Of a stretch of 64,000 bases of DNA, positions 24,548-32,690 are shown one piece after another. A model generated the notes under the pieces. That model saw only the letters and a list, made by a program, of their open reading frames with translations, made no database searches and was not told where the DNA came from. Location of the stretch: positions 1 to 64,000 of the forward strand of contig NZ_PCOT01000021.1 in the NCBI RefSeq assembly GCF_002979415.1, given 5' to 3'. How positions within the stretch are numbered: position 1 is the stretch's first letter; each line of letters opens with the position of its first letter. The position numbers were made by a program, and so were the translations under genes. This DNA comes from Microbacterium sp. MYb72. GTDB lineage: Bacteria; Actinomycetota; Actinomycetes; Actinomycetales; Microbacteriaceae.

Positions 24548-25756
24548 CTAGTGGACGCTGTCGGCCGGGTACAACCTGCGGGTGAGGAGCGGACCGCCGA
24601 TTCCGTGCACGAGCAGACTGCTGAGCATGACGATCGCAGTGGCGGCGAGAATCGGATACCCCTGCTCTCGGGGGAGCATGCTGAACGCGATGAGGGCGAA
24701 GACGATGGATGCCGGCCCCTTCGGGCCGATGGCAGCCATGTAGACGCGGTCGGTCCGGCTGGTCTTCGACCCGACGAGGGAGAGCAGCACAGGGGCCGCT
24801 CGCCCCACCGTGACCGCGATGAGGGCGAGGACGATGGCCGGCCACCAGTCGTCGTTGCGGGAGAGGAGGATCGCTGCCGCCGCGCCGAACCCCAGCCACA
24901 GCAGGAGGTTGAGGAAAGACCCCATGTCCTCGACGAGGTGCGCGTCGGACGGGATGCGGTTGCGACCCTGAACGAGACGATAGGCGATTCCGCAGACGAA
25001 CGCTGCGATGAATCCGTTGCCGTGCACTGTGACCGCGATCGTGTAACTGAGGATCGGAAGGGCGAAGACGCCGATGCGCGCGCTCTGCACGTCGGCCCAC
25101 TGCTTCTCGTAGGCGACCTTCAAGAGGATGCCGCACACGGCCCCCGTCGCGAGCCCGACCAGCACGGCGAGGACGATCGCAGGCACAGCGCCGAGGAGGA
25201 TGCCGAGGACATCGTGCGCGGCGTCCCCCGTCCCTGGAGCCGCGAGCGTGATCGCGACGAGGAGCACGGGGCTCAGCAATCCATCGTTGTAGCCGCCTTC
25301 GATGGTGAGCCACCTGCTGACGCGGCCGGGCACGCGACCGCCGCGTGTGCGGACGAGGTCCTTCGAGTAGTCAGCCGGAACCGCAATGCATGCGATGACG
25401 AGCACGACGCCGAAGGAGAGCCCCATCGGCAGCAGTGCTCCCGCCATCGTGATCAGGACCAACGACAGAGGTAACGCGATCGCGAGCAGTCTGATCGCGG
25501 GGCCCGCCAGTTGAGCGCGCAGCGGGCTGCGGAACTGGATCGCGTTGATGAAGAGCAGCAGAGCGAGGATGAGCTCGGACGTCTGCAATGCTCCACTCGA
25601 GTTGAAGAACACGTCGACGTCACGTCCGGCGACCCACCCCGTGACGAGCCCGACGGCGACCATGAGCATCGGCCCGGTGACGGCGAGGGAGCTCAGCCTC
25701 CGATGCGTGACCGCCCATGCCAGCGCTGCGGCTGCGGCGATGAGGAGAGGGAGCAT
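24548..25756 (-). CDS. Cation:proton antiporter, CPA1 (NhaP-like) family
   Basis: About 402 residues from the ATG at 25756; a longer frame to 25942 would add an unsupported hydrophilic leader. Around twelve membrane segments. The ion-binding region shows VIACIAVPADYSKDL in place of the usual TDPV, and IEGGYNDGLLSPVLLVAI corresponding to the ESLLNDG motif, with the Asp retained. AAIGPKGPASIVFALIAF matches the late conserved helix. Exchange of Na+ or K+ for H+ is expected. It stands alone, and no strong ribosome site is visible. Confidence 0.88.
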   Translation of the reverse strand: MLPLLIAAAAALAWAVTHRRLSSLAVTGPMLMVAVGLVTGWVAGRDVDVFFNSSGALQTSELILALLLFINAIQFRSPLRAQLAGPAIRLLAIALPLSLVLITMAGALLPMGLSFGVVLVIACIAVPADYSKDLVRTRGGRVPGRVSRWLTIEGGYNDGLLSPVLLVAITLAAPGTGDAAHDVLGILLGAVPAIVLAVLVGLATGAVCGILLKVAYEKQWADVQSARIGVFALPILSYTIAVTVHGNGFIAAFVCGIAYRLVQGRNRIPSDAHLVEDMGSFLNLLLWLGFGAAAAILLSRNDDWWPAIVLALIAVTVGRAAPVLLSLVGSKTSRTDRVYMAAIGPKGPASIVFALIAFSMLPREQGYPILAATAIVMLSSLLVHGIGGPLLTRRLYPADSVH

Positions 25757-26020
25757 CCGACGATCTCTGACAGGGACAAGGTGGAGGGCCGGATCGGGAG
25801 CGGGGCCGGACGCACCATCTGCGACGAGCACCGTCGGACCGGGAACGCTCTCGAATGCACGCCCAGACGTCGATTCTAGTGTTCGCAAAGCGACCGGGCG
25901 CTCCCCGCGAGGGCCCTGATGCGCATCGGAACCGCGGGGCACAACGAGCTCCTCCCGGTCTTTGCCACGGTACGGCAGACGATGCGGCGCTCGACGCCGA
26001 GCACCCAGCCCGCGTGGGAC

Positions 26021-26182
26021 CTACCCGGCTGTGAAGGAGATGTTCGACGAGTACCAGGTCGTCAGCGCACGCTCGGCGTCTTCGCGTGCGCGATCGTTCT
26101 CGCGCTTGCCGGCCGAGGTCAGGTACGCCGGATCCTCACCGACCGAGTGCGCCGTGTCGTCAGGCTGATTCTCTCGAGACAT
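26021..26182 (-). CDS. Small hydrophilic protein (53 residues), unknown
   Basis: Starts MSRENQPDDTAHSVGEDPAY and is rich in charged residues (GKRENDRAREDAERA), with no signal or membrane segment. It diverges from the GntR operon (start 26319). There is no strong Shine-Dalgarno. Codon use is ordinary for the window, but the frame is short, and the annotation rests on composition and position only. Between it and the antiporter start (25757-26020) no gene is evident. Confidence 0.4.
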   Translation of the reverse strand: MSRENQPDDTAHSVGEDPAYLTSAGKRENDRAREDAERALTTWYSSNISFTAG

Positions 26183-26252
26183 GCCCACACGATACGTCGA
26201 CAGGTCGGTCGCTGTCCTCAGATCGAAGGAGGACGCGCCTTCCCGCGACCTC

Positions 26253-26297
26253 TTGACACACCTCCCGGTTGCATGGTTATCTAGTCGAGTAACTAAC
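26253..26297 (+). promoter_or_regulatory. Consensus promoter with overlapping YtrA-type operator
   Basis: A perfect -35 TTGACA (26253-26258) is followed after 18 bases by TTATCT (26277-26282). The -10 is embedded in a 22-base dyad at 26276-26297: GTTA on the left mirrors TAAC on the right, and the central TAGTCGAGTA is symmetrical apart from one pair. GntR repressors of the YtrA subfamily bind such AT-containing dyads over their own promoter, so the downstream GntR protein probably represses here. Confidence 0.75.
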
Positions 26298-26318
26298 CCA
26301 CCAACCATCGGAGGACTC

Positions 26319-26696
26319 GTGATCGAAGAAGGCAAGCCCCTCTTCCTCCAGATCGCCGAGCAGATCGAGGACTCGATCCTCGACGGCTCGCTGGCCGAGG
26401 AGTCTCAGGCGCCTTCGACGAACGAGCTCGCCGCGTTCTACCGGATCAATCCGGCCACCGCTGCGAAGGGAGTCGCAATGCTCACCGACAAGGGCGTGCT
26501 GTACAAGCGCCGCGGCATCGGCATGTTCGTCGCCGCCGGCGCGAAGGACCTGCTCCTCGGGGAGCGCCGTTCCGCGTTCGCCGAGCGCTACATCGACCCG
26601 CTCCTCACCGAGGCCCGCACGCTCGGCCTCGACGCCACCGACCTCGCGGCACTGCTCGCCGAGCGCGCCGCCCGCACCGAAGGGAACCCCGCATGA
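26319..26696 (+). CDS. GntR family regulator, YtrA subfamily
   Basis: 125 residues from a GTG preceded by CGGAGGA. The winged helix runs from PLFLQIAEQIEDSILDGSLAEESQAPSTNELAAFYRINPATAAKG to VLYKRRGIGMFV, followed only by a short helical tail, the hallmark of the YtrA subfamily, which lacks a large ligand domain. The upstream in-frame extension overlaps the promoter and is not coding. It overlaps the ABC ATPase gene as ATGA. YtrA-type regulators usually control their own cell-envelope-stress ABC operon. Confidence 0.94.
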   Translation: MIEEGKPLFLQIAEQIEDSILDGSLAEESQAPSTNELAAFYRINPATAAKGVAMLTDKGVLYKRRGIGMFVAAGAKDLLLGERRSAFAERYIDPLLTEARTLGLDATDLAALLAERAARTEGNPA

Positions 26697-27595
26697 CCGC
26701 GGTCATCGAGGTGCAGAACCTCACCAAGAGATACCGGGACAAGAGGGCGCTCGACGACGTGTCGCTGTCGCTCGAGCCCGGCGCGATCTACGGCCTCCTC
26801 GGCCGCAACGGCGCCGGCAAGACGACGCTCATGTCGATCCTCACCGCGCAGAACTTCGAGACGTCCGGCTCCGTACGGGTGTTCGGCGAGCACCCGTACG
26901 AGAACGCACGCGTGCTCGGTCGGATCTGCTTCGTCCGCGAGGGGCAGAAGTACCCCGACGATGCGACGCCCCGGCACGCGTTCTCGGCCGCACGCCTGTT
27001 CTTCCCGCACTGGGACCAGACGCTCGCCGACCGGCTGACCGCCGAGTTCCAGCTCCCGCTGAAGCAGCGCATCAAGAAGCTCTCGCGAGGGCAGCTCTCC
27101 GCCGTCGGCGTGATCATCGGCCTCGCCTCGCGCGCCGAGCTCACGTTCTTCGACGAGCCCTACCTCGGCCTCGACGCCGTCGCCAGGCAGATCTTCTACG
27201 ACCGGCTGCTCGAGGACTACGCGGAGCACCCGCGCACCGTCATCCTGTCGTCGCACCTGATCGACGAGGTCTCCAACCTCATCGAGAAGGTCATCGTCAT
27301 CGACAACGGCCGGATCATCCTCAACGAAGACACGGATGCCGTGCGCGACCGCGCCGTCACCGTGGTCGGCGACGCCGCCAGAGTCGACGCCTGGGCCGCC
27401 GGCCGCGAGGTCCTTCATCGCGAGGCGCTCGGGAGGGTCGCCTCCGTCACCACGCTCGGCGAGCTCAGCGCCGCGGAAAGAGCGGAGGTCGCCGCCGCCG
27501 GCCTCGACCTCGCCCCGGTCTCGCTGCAGCAGCTCGTCGTGCGGCTCACCCAGCGCGGCGACGTCACCGCCGCCGAGAAAGAGGAGGTGCGCTGA
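26693..27595 (+). CDS. ABC transporter ATP-binding protein, YtrB-like
   Basis: 300 residues. Walker A GRNGAGKTTLMSIL is near residue 37; the signature reads KLSRGQLSAVGVIIGLA, with Arg replacing the second signature Gly, a variation seen in this group; Walker B is LTFFDEPYLGLDA; and the switch is VILSSHLIDEVSNLIEK (Ser-Ser-His). The C-terminal 80 residues form an extra domain rich in Ala and Glu. It pairs with the membrane protein whose ATG overlaps its stop (TGATG). Confidence 0.94.
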   Translation: MTAVIEVQNLTKRYRDKRALDDVSLSLEPGAIYGLLGRNGAGKTTLMSILTAQNFETSGSVRVFGEHPYENARVLGRICFVREGQKYPDDATPRHAFSAARLFFPHWDQTLADRLTAEFQLPLKQRIKKLSRGQLSAVGVIIGLASRAELTFFDEPYLGLDAVARQIFYDRLLEDYAEHPRTVILSSHLIDEVSNLIEKVIVIDNGRIILNEDTDAVRDRAVTVVGDAARVDAWAAGREVLHREALGRVASVTTLGELSAAERAEVAAAGLDLAPVSLQQLVVRLTQRGDVTAAEKEEVR

Positions 27596-28281
27596 TGCGA
27601 CGCACACTCAACGTCGTCCGTCTGCAGATGATCAACCGGCAGACCTTCATCTGGACGCCGCTGATCATCCTGGTCGGGGCGACCCTGCTCTCGATCCTCG
27701 TCTACGCGATGATCCCGGTCGGCACCCCCAAGTACGGTGGTGCAGGGCAGGCGCCGCTCTGGTACTTCATGGCGATCGGCATCGGGGCGATGACCTACAC
27801 CTTCCCGTTCTCGCAGGCGCTGAGCATCACGCGCCGGGAGTTCTTCCTCGGGACGATGCTCACCGCGGTGCTCGCCAGCGCCCTCATGGGGGTGCTGTTC
27901 CTGATCGGCGGCGGCATCGAGGTGCTCACGCACGGCTACGGCGTGAACGGCTACGTCTTCTACCTGGACTGGCTGTGGGAGGCCGGACCCATCGGCGCCT
28001 TCGTGGTCTACTTCACGCTCGCCCTCGGCCTCTTCGTGCTCGGCTTCACCGGGGCGACGATCTTCAAGACCTGGGGGCTCACCGTCCTCACGATCTCGTG
28101 GGTGGCCGTGGCGCTGCTGCTCGTCGGCCTGGGGTTCCTGGCGACGAAGCTCGACTGGTGGGGCGGCTTCTGGGAGGGCGTGATGACACTCGGGGCCCTC
28201 GGCCTCGCGCTCTGGGGCCTCGTGGTCACCGTCGGCCTGATGGGGATCTCGTTCCTCGCCTTCCGGAGGGCGCTCCCTTAG
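27595..28281 (+). CDS. Membrane protein, permease partner of the YtrB-like ATPase
   Basis: 228 residues with six predicted membrane segments (about 18-40, 57-80, 88-110, 130-155, 160-182, 197-220). It begins MRRTLNVVRLQMINRQTFIW, a basic amphipathic start typical of ABC-2-like permeases. No classical motif is present. It is co-transcribed with the GntR and ATPase genes and followed by a strong hairpin at 28294-28335. The substrate is unknown; a response to wall-active agents is inferred from YtrA-type regulation. Confidence 0.88.
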   Translation: MRRTLNVVRLQMINRQTFIWTPLIILVGATLLSILVYAMIPVGTPKYGGAGQAPLWYFMAIGIGAMTYTFPFSQALSITRREFFLGTMLTAVLASALMGVLFLIGGGIEVLTHGYGVNGYVFYLDWLWEAGPIGAFVVYFTLALGLFVLGFTGATIFKTWGLTVLTISWVAVALLLVGLGFLATKLDWWGGFWEGVMTLGALGLALWGLVVTVGLMGISFLAFRRALP

Positions 28282-28293
28282 ACGATCGGAGGA

Positions 28294-28335
28294 CGGATGC
28301 CGCGGCTGCACGGACACGTGCGGTCGCGGCATCCG
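28294..28335 (+). terminator. Strong hairpin between convergent operons (GGATGC-type)
   Basis: CGGATGCCGCG (28294-28304) pairs with CGCGGCATCCG (28325-28335), with an inner GCACG/CGTGC stem; CGTTT follows. It lies 12 bases after the permease stop and 19 bases from the end of the convergent ArsR gene, so it probably serves both. Confidence 0.8.
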
Positions 28336-28354
28336 CGTTTCTGCGCGCGAGGGG

Positions 28355-28933
28355 TCAGATCGCGTCGTCGGCGGCCAGGAGGTCCATCTGCCAGGCACGG
28401 CCGTCCGGATCGTCCTGGTCGTGGGCGTCGACGGCCTCGGTGATGACCTCGTCGATCCGCTCCAGCAGGGTGCTGAACTCGTCGGTCGTTAGGCGCACCA
28501 CGCGCTGCACGAACGCCGCGTGCACCCCGGTCGCACGACCGGCGACGTACTCGGGGGTCCACTCGACCACGCGTCGCATCATGTCCTGATGGTCCTCGGC
28601 GAGCGAGCGGATCATGACGCTGCCGAGGGCCTCGTCGGGCACCGGGCTCTCCGGGCCGCCGAGGTTCAGCGCCAGCTTGCGCCCGACCCAGACCCGGTCG
28701 CGTCGATCGCGCGCATGCTCGGGGGCCTCCTCGATGAGTCCGGCATCCGCCAGCACCCGCAGGTGGAAGCTCGCGCTGTTCGGGGCGATGCCGAGCTCCG
28801 CGGCGACATCGGCGGCCCGCAGGTGCTCGCGGCGCGCGAACAGGGCGATCATCTGCCGTCGCAGCGGGTTCGCGTACGCCTTGAGCATGTCCGACGTCAT
28901 CCAGACCGGATCGACGCGCTTCTCCTCGCTCAT
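28355..28933 (-). CDS. ArsR-like winged-helix transcriptional regulator
   Basis: 192 residues from the ATG at 28933; an in-frame extension to 28966 would run into the operator. The HTH at about 10-75 reads SDMLKAYANPLRRQMIALF ... HLRAADVAAELGIAPNSASFHLRVLADAGLIEE, the ArsR fold. The longer C-terminal helical region (about 95-190) lacks metal ligands and resembles regulators of drug-responsive MFS genes. It is divergent from an MFS gene with three TTGCG sites between them, implying joint repression. Confidence 0.9.
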   Translation of the reverse strand: MSEEKRVDPVWMTSDMLKAYANPLRRQMIALFARREHLRAADVAAELGIAPNSASFHLRVLADAGLIEEAPEHARDRRDRVWVGRKLALNLGGPESPVPDEALGSVMIRSLAEDHQDMMRRVVEWTPEYVAGRATGVHAAFVQRVVRLTTDEFSTLLERIDEVITEAVDAHDQDDPDGRAWQMDLLAADDAI

Positions 28934-28955
28934 CCCGTCAGTGTATCCGCATCCA

Positions 28956-28996
28956 AAGTTGCGCAATAGGAGTTGCGCAACTTCCCTTGCGTAACT
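28956..28996. promoter_or_regulatory. Operator cluster between arsR-like and MFS genes
   Basis: AAGTTGCGCAA (28956-28966), the palindrome AGTTGCGCAACT (28971-28982) and TTGCGTAACT (28987-28996) are spaced about 15 bases apart in the 74-base divergent gap. Repetition of the same half-site TTGCG in a gap flanked by a repressor and a transporter gene indicates an ArsR-type operator controlling both directions. Confidence 0.75.
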
Positions 28997-29007
28997 ATCG
29001 TGTGAGC

Positions 29008-30417
29008 ATGACCACCGTGACCGCGCCCCACAGGCTGTGGCAGAACACCCGCTACCTCACCTGGCTCCTCAGCGACACGAGCAAGGGGCTCGCGGCATCC
29101 CTCTTCGGATTCGCCGTCCCGCTGCTCGCGCTCATCATCACGAACGACCCCGCGCAGGCGGGCATCATCGGCGGCGCGGGCATGGTCGCGCGGCTGCTGA
29201 CCACCCTCGCGGGCGGGATCCTGGCCGACCGGCACCGCCGCATCCTCCTCATGCTCATCGGCTCCCTGCTCGGCGTGCTGCTGTCGGCGGCCTTCCTGCT
29301 CCTCGCCCTCGCCGACGCGCTCACCTTCTCGACGCTGCTCGTCATCGACGTGCTGCTCGCCGCCCGCAGCGGACTCTTCGACGTCGCCGGCGAGAGCGCC
29401 ATCAAGGAGATCGTCCCCGACGAGGCGATGGGCCGCGCGCAGGCCGCGAATCAGGGACGGGATGCCGCCCTCCAGCTCGTCGGAGGACCGCTCGGCGGCC
29501 TCCTGCTCGGCGTCGGCGGGTGGCTGGTCGGTGCGGTGATGGCGGTGTGCCACCTGGTCGCGGCCCTCACGGCATGGATGCTCCGCCGGGGCGCGCGTCG
29601 CAACGGGATCGTCGGCACCGGCGCGGACGGCGTGCGGGAGAGGGGAAACCCGGACGAGGTGCGCGCCGGACGGCGTGTCGAGGTCGGACACGCGGATGCC
29701 GACACGGATGCTCTGGGTCTTCCCCCCACATCCGCAGGTCATCCGGCATCCGCGAGTCATCCGGCATCCGTCGTGAAGACGAGCGCGTGGACGGAGTTCC
29801 GCGAGGGCTTCTCGTGGCTGCTCTCGCGCCCCGACCTGCGCGGCGTCCTCTTCATCACCACGATCATCAACCTCGGCTTCAACGCGGCGATCACCACGGT
29901 GATCTACTCGCTGCAGCAGTCCGGATACTCCGCGGTGTTCATCGGCACGCTGTCGGCGGCGCTGGGCGGAACGATGCTGCTCGGCGCCATCGTGGCCCCG
30001 ATGCTCGTCCCCCGGATCAGCGCGGGAACACTGACGATCGTGAGTCTCGCATGCGCGACCGCGGGCATCGTCGCCATCTCGATGATCACCGAGCCCTGGC
30101 TGATCGTCGGTGTGCTCGCCGCATCGGTGTTCCTGCTGCCCGCGCTGAACGCCGCGCTGATGGGCTACTTCATGGTCGCCACCCCGTCGCGGCTGCTCGG
30201 CAGGGCCAACAGCGCCGCCGCCGTGCTGGGCATGGGAGCCATGCCGCTCGCCCCGCTCATCGCCGGCTTCGGGCTCGCGTCGGCCGGACGCGAGTGGACC
30301 GTCATCGCGTGCGCCGTGCTGTGCCTCGTGGCCGTGGCCCTCGCCGTCGGCAACCGCGCGCTGCGGGCGCTCCCCACCGAGTCCGGCTGGACCGCGCACG
30401 CGAAGCAGTTCGAGTAG
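29008..30417 (+). CDS. MFS transporter
   Basis: About 469 residues from the ATG at 29008. Twelve membrane segments; the loop 2-3 motif appears as GGILADRHRRILLM. A cytoplasmic central loop of about 60 residues (around 200-260) is hydrophilic. The segment AANQGRDAALQLVGGPLGGLLLG resembles the MFS_3/enterobactin-exporter-like group. It diverges from the ArsR-type repressor, consistent with an inducible efflux pump. No Shine-Dalgarno is evident, so the transcript may be nearly leaderless. Confidence 0.9.
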   Translation: MTTVTAPHRLWQNTRYLTWLLSDTSKGLAASLFGFAVPLLALIITNDPAQAGIIGGAGMVARLLTTLAGGILADRHRRILLMLIGSLLGVLLSAAFLLLALADALTFSTLLVIDVLLAARSGLFDVAGESAIKEIVPDEAMGRAQAANQGRDAALQLVGGPLGGLLLGVGGWLVGAVMAVCHLVAALTAWMLRRGARRNGIVGTGADGVRERGNPDEVRAGRRVEVGHADADTDALGLPPTSAGHPASASHPASVVKTSAWTEFREGFSWLLSRPDLRGVLFITTIINLGFNAAITTVIYSLQQSGYSAVFIGTLSAALGGTMLLGAIVAPMLVPRISAGTLTIVSLACATAGIVAISMITEPWLIVGVLAASVFLLPALNAALMGYFMVATPSRLLGRANSAAAVLGMGAMPLAPLIAGFGLASAGREWTVIACAVLCLVAVALAVGNRALRALPTESGWTAHAKQFE

Positions 30418-30481
30418 AGCGCCCCGGCGCACGCACCGCGCCGCACCTGCGGGAGACTGGACCGGACCGAAGGGGACGCTC

Positions 30482-30862
30482 ATGACACGACGATGGCGGG
30501 ATGCCGTGCTCCCGACGATCGGCCTCGTCGCCGCCGCGGTCGCCGTCAGCTGGACGATCACGTTCTCGGTGCCGGTCGTGGTGCCGACGGCATCCGACAC
30601 CGCCGATGTCGCCTTCGGCTGGCCGCTCCCCTGGTACCACCAGGATCTGTCGCGCTTCGCCTACGTCGACCACCCCGTCGAGGTCACGGTCGTCGGCGAC
30701 CGCGCAGACCCGGTGCCGACGAGCGTCGACTGGCTCGCCTTCTCGGGGAACGTCGCCCTCACGGCCCTCGTGCTGTGGCCCATCGCCCTCGTGCTCATCC
30801 GCGGCCTCGCGCGGCTGGTCCTGCGCGCGCGGGAGAACGACGCGCCGACGGGTGAGACTTGA
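30482..30862 (+). CDS. Small membrane protein, unknown
   Basis: 126 residues with two membrane segments (about 10-32 and 86-108) enclosing a 50-residue extracytoplasmic loop containing FGWPLPWYHQDLSRFAYVDHPVEV. The ATG is preceded by AAGGGGAC. It lies alone between the MFS and MerR genes on the same strand; the 3' end overlaps the MerR promoter. No function can be assigned. Confidence 0.72.
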   Translation: MTRRWRDAVLPTIGLVAAAVAVSWTITFSVPVVVPTASDTADVAFGWPLPWYHQDLSRFAYVDHPVEVTVVGDRADPVPTSVDWLAFSGNVALTALVLWPIALVLIRGLARLVLRARENDAPTGET

Positions 30863-30889
30863 CCCTGACACTGTGGAAGAAGGGATAAC
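30859..30889 (+). promoter_or_regulatory. MerR-type promoter with 19-base spacer
   Basis: TTGACC (30859-30864) and GATAAC (30884-30889) are separated by exactly 19 bases, the elongated spacing typical of MerR-regulated promoters, with a CCCT/AGGG dyad within (30863-30884). The start of transcription would fall at about 30896, the A of the MerR gene ATG, so the mRNA is probably leaderless and the regulator self-controlled. Confidence 0.65.
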
Positions 30890-30895
30890 GGAAGC

Positions 30896-31696
30896 ATGTT
30901 ATCCATCGGAGCCTTCGCGCAGATCGGCCAGGTGACCCACCGGATGCTTCGACACTGGGACACCGCCGGTCTGCTCGTTCCCGCCCACGTGGACGAGTTC
31001 AGCGGCTACCGCTCGTACGACCCTTCGCAGCTGGAGAGGCTGCATCGGATCGTCGCGCTGCGCCAGCTCGGCTTCGGCCTCGACGATATCGCGCTGATCC
31101 TCGAACAAGGGATCGACGCGGAACGGATCGCGGCCATGCTGCGTCTGCGTCGCGCCGAGGTCGAGGAGGAGCACCGGGTCGCCGCCGCCCGACTCGTGGA
31201 CGTGGAGCGGCGGCTCCATCTCATCGAAAGCGAGAACCAGATGTCACAGGTCGAGATCATCGAGAAACCCCTCCCCGCCGTGCGGCTCGCCGCGCAGACG
31301 GCATCCGTGCCCGAACACGAGGTCGGCTCCACGGTCGGCCCCCTGTTCGAGAGCCTCGAGAACGTGCTCGGCGACGAGTGCGGCGCCCTGTCGACGCCGA
31401 TCGCGCAGTACAGCCTCGGCGAGGACGGCATGGACATCACGGTCGGCTACGCCTACGGCGGCGAGCGCCGCGACGGGTTCGAGCTCGTCGACCTCCCCGC
31501 CGTCGAGCTCGCGATCTGCGGGGTGCACCTCGGCGCGATGGACCGCATCAGGGAGACCTGGAGCGCGGTGCACGCCGAGATCATCGCCCGGGGCTACGTG
31601 CCCAGCGGACCCTGCCGCGAGCTCTACGTGCGCGCCGTGTCGGAGGACCAGTCCGACTGGGTCACCGAGCTGCAGCAGCCCGTCGAGCGCCCGTGA
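30896..31696 (+). CDS. MerR family regulator with GyrI-like effector domain
   Basis: 266 residues. The HTH at 1-70 begins MLSIGAFAQIGQVTHRMLRHWDTAGLLVPAHVDEFSGYRSY, a dimerisation coiled coil follows (about 80-115, RRAEVEEEHRVAAARLVDVERR), and the C-terminal GyrI/AraC effector-binding domain runs from about 120 (VEIIEKPLPAVRLAAQT) to the end. This is the BltR/BmrR-like architecture that senses lipophilic cations and other drugs. Its own promoter has the MerR spacing. Confidence 0.94.
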   Translation: MLSIGAFAQIGQVTHRMLRHWDTAGLLVPAHVDEFSGYRSYDPSQLERLHRIVALRQLGFGLDDIALILEQGIDAERIAAMLRLRRAEVEEEHRVAAARLVDVERRLHLIESENQMSQVEIIEKPLPAVRLAAQTASVPEHEVGSTVGPLFESLENVLGDECGALSTPIAQYSLGEDGMDITVGYAYGGERRDGFELVDLPAVELAICGVHLGAMDRIRETWSAVHAEIIARGYVPSGPCRELYVRAVSEDQSDWVTELQQPVERP

Positions 31697-31705
31697 CGTG
31701 TCGGG

Positions 31706-31924
31706 TCAGAGTGCGCCGGTGAGGGCGGCCACTCCCACCAGCACCGACACCAGGGCGAGCACGAGAGCGATGCCGATGAGCACCGCGTGCACCCGAAGGA
31801 ACGCAGTGGGGCGGCCGTCGGCATCCCTCGCCCTCGGGTCCTTCGCGACCCTCTTGTAGAACTGCGGCCAGACGATCGCATTGAACGCGGCGTTGAGGAA
31901 GAGGACGACGGCGAGGGGGATCAC
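31706..31924 (-). CDS. SCO4848 family small membrane protein
   Basis: 72 residues from a GTG, with two membrane segments (about 3-20 and 43-68) joined by IVWPQFYKRVAKDPRARDADGRPTAFLRVHAVL. The WP.F...KDPRA...GRPTAF.RVH pattern is what I recognise as the SCO4848 family, common in actinobacteria and uncharacterised. It is convergent with the MerR gene. Confidence 0.85.
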   Translation of the reverse strand: MIPLAVVLFLNAAFNAIVWPQFYKRVAKDPRARDADGRPTAFLRVHAVLIGIALVLALVSVLVGVAALTGAL

Positions 31925-31938
31925 CCCTCCACGCTAAC

Positions 31939-31989
31939 CGCATCCGTTCGCCGGATGCGCCGCCCGTCCGCGCGGGCAGCGCATCCGGC
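31939..31989. repeat. Inverted GGATGC/GCATCC repeats
   Basis: GCCGGATGCGC (31950-31960) pairs with GCGCATCCGGC (31979-31989), and a further CGCATCCG at 31940-31947 pairs with CGGATGCG at 31952-31959, so alternative hairpins are possible. The region lies between two divergent genes, where a terminator is not expected. Confidence 0.6.
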
Positions 31990-32063
31990 GGCGAAGCGTC
32001 AGGTAAACAACCGCGTCCATGTATCACGAACCTCTTGCCGCGCTCCTTACAGGTGTGATCACA

Positions 32064-32690
32064 ATGGGACTCATGATCGACGGCGCACCCGACGCCGATC
32101 TCGATCCGGCAGCGGACGACGGGGCGGCGCGGTGGCAGCGTGCCGCAGCCTTCTTCGACGCATGGCGAGACGGCGACAGCCGCGCGATGGACGACCTCGT
32201 GCGACTGATGACACCTGTGCTCTGGCATGTCGTGCGCGCGTACGGGCTGGAGCGGATGCTCGCCGAGGACGTGGTGCAGACCACCTGGCTCCGTCTCGTG
32301 CGCGGGCGCGAGACGATCGCCGACTCGCGCGCCGTCGCCGCCTGGCTCACCACCACGGCACGGCGCGAGGCGTGGAAGGTCGGCAAGGCCCACGGCAGGG
32401 TCGACACCACAGAACCGGAAGACCTCGACGCCCTCCTCCCCGAGCAGTCGTCCGCCGAGGACCACGCGGCGACCGGCGACGAGAACCGCCGCCTGTGGGC
32501 CGCGGTGCGCGTGCTCGACGACCGCTGCCAGCGTCTGCTGCGCGTCGTGGCGTTCGACGACCGCCCCGACTACGCCCGCATCGCCGCCGACCTGTCGATG
32601 CCGATCGGCAGCATCGGCCCCACGCGCAAGCGCTGCCTCACCAAGCTGCGCGACCTGCTCGACCCTTCGCCGAGGGGAGGCCTCTCGTGA
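32064..32690 (+). CDS. Sigma-70 family RNA polymerase sigma factor (ECF/SigJ-like)
   Basis: About 208 residues from an ATG at 32064 (alternatives 32019 and 32073). Region 2 covers AAFFDAWRDGDSRAMDDLVRLMTPVLWHVVRAYGL to AEDVVQTTWLRLVRG (the DVVQ helix contacts core RNA polymerase), and region 4 covers LDDRCQRLLRVVAFDDRPDYARIAADLSMPIGSIGPTRKRCLTKLRDLL. It heads a cluster with a small unknown gene, an S8 peptidase and a CHAT protein, and probably transcribes them. No clear anti-sigma gene of the usual membrane type is present. Confidence 0.92.
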   Translation: MGLMIDGAPDADLDPAADDGAARWQRAAAFFDAWRDGDSRAMDDLVRLMTPVLWHVVRAYGLERMLAEDVVQTTWLRLVRGRETIADSRAVAAWLTTTARREAWKVGKAHGRVDTTEPEDLDALLPEQSSAEDHAATGDENRRLWAAVRVLDDRCQRLLRVVAFDDRPDYARIAADLSMPIGSIGPTRKRCLTKLRDLLDPSPRGGLS

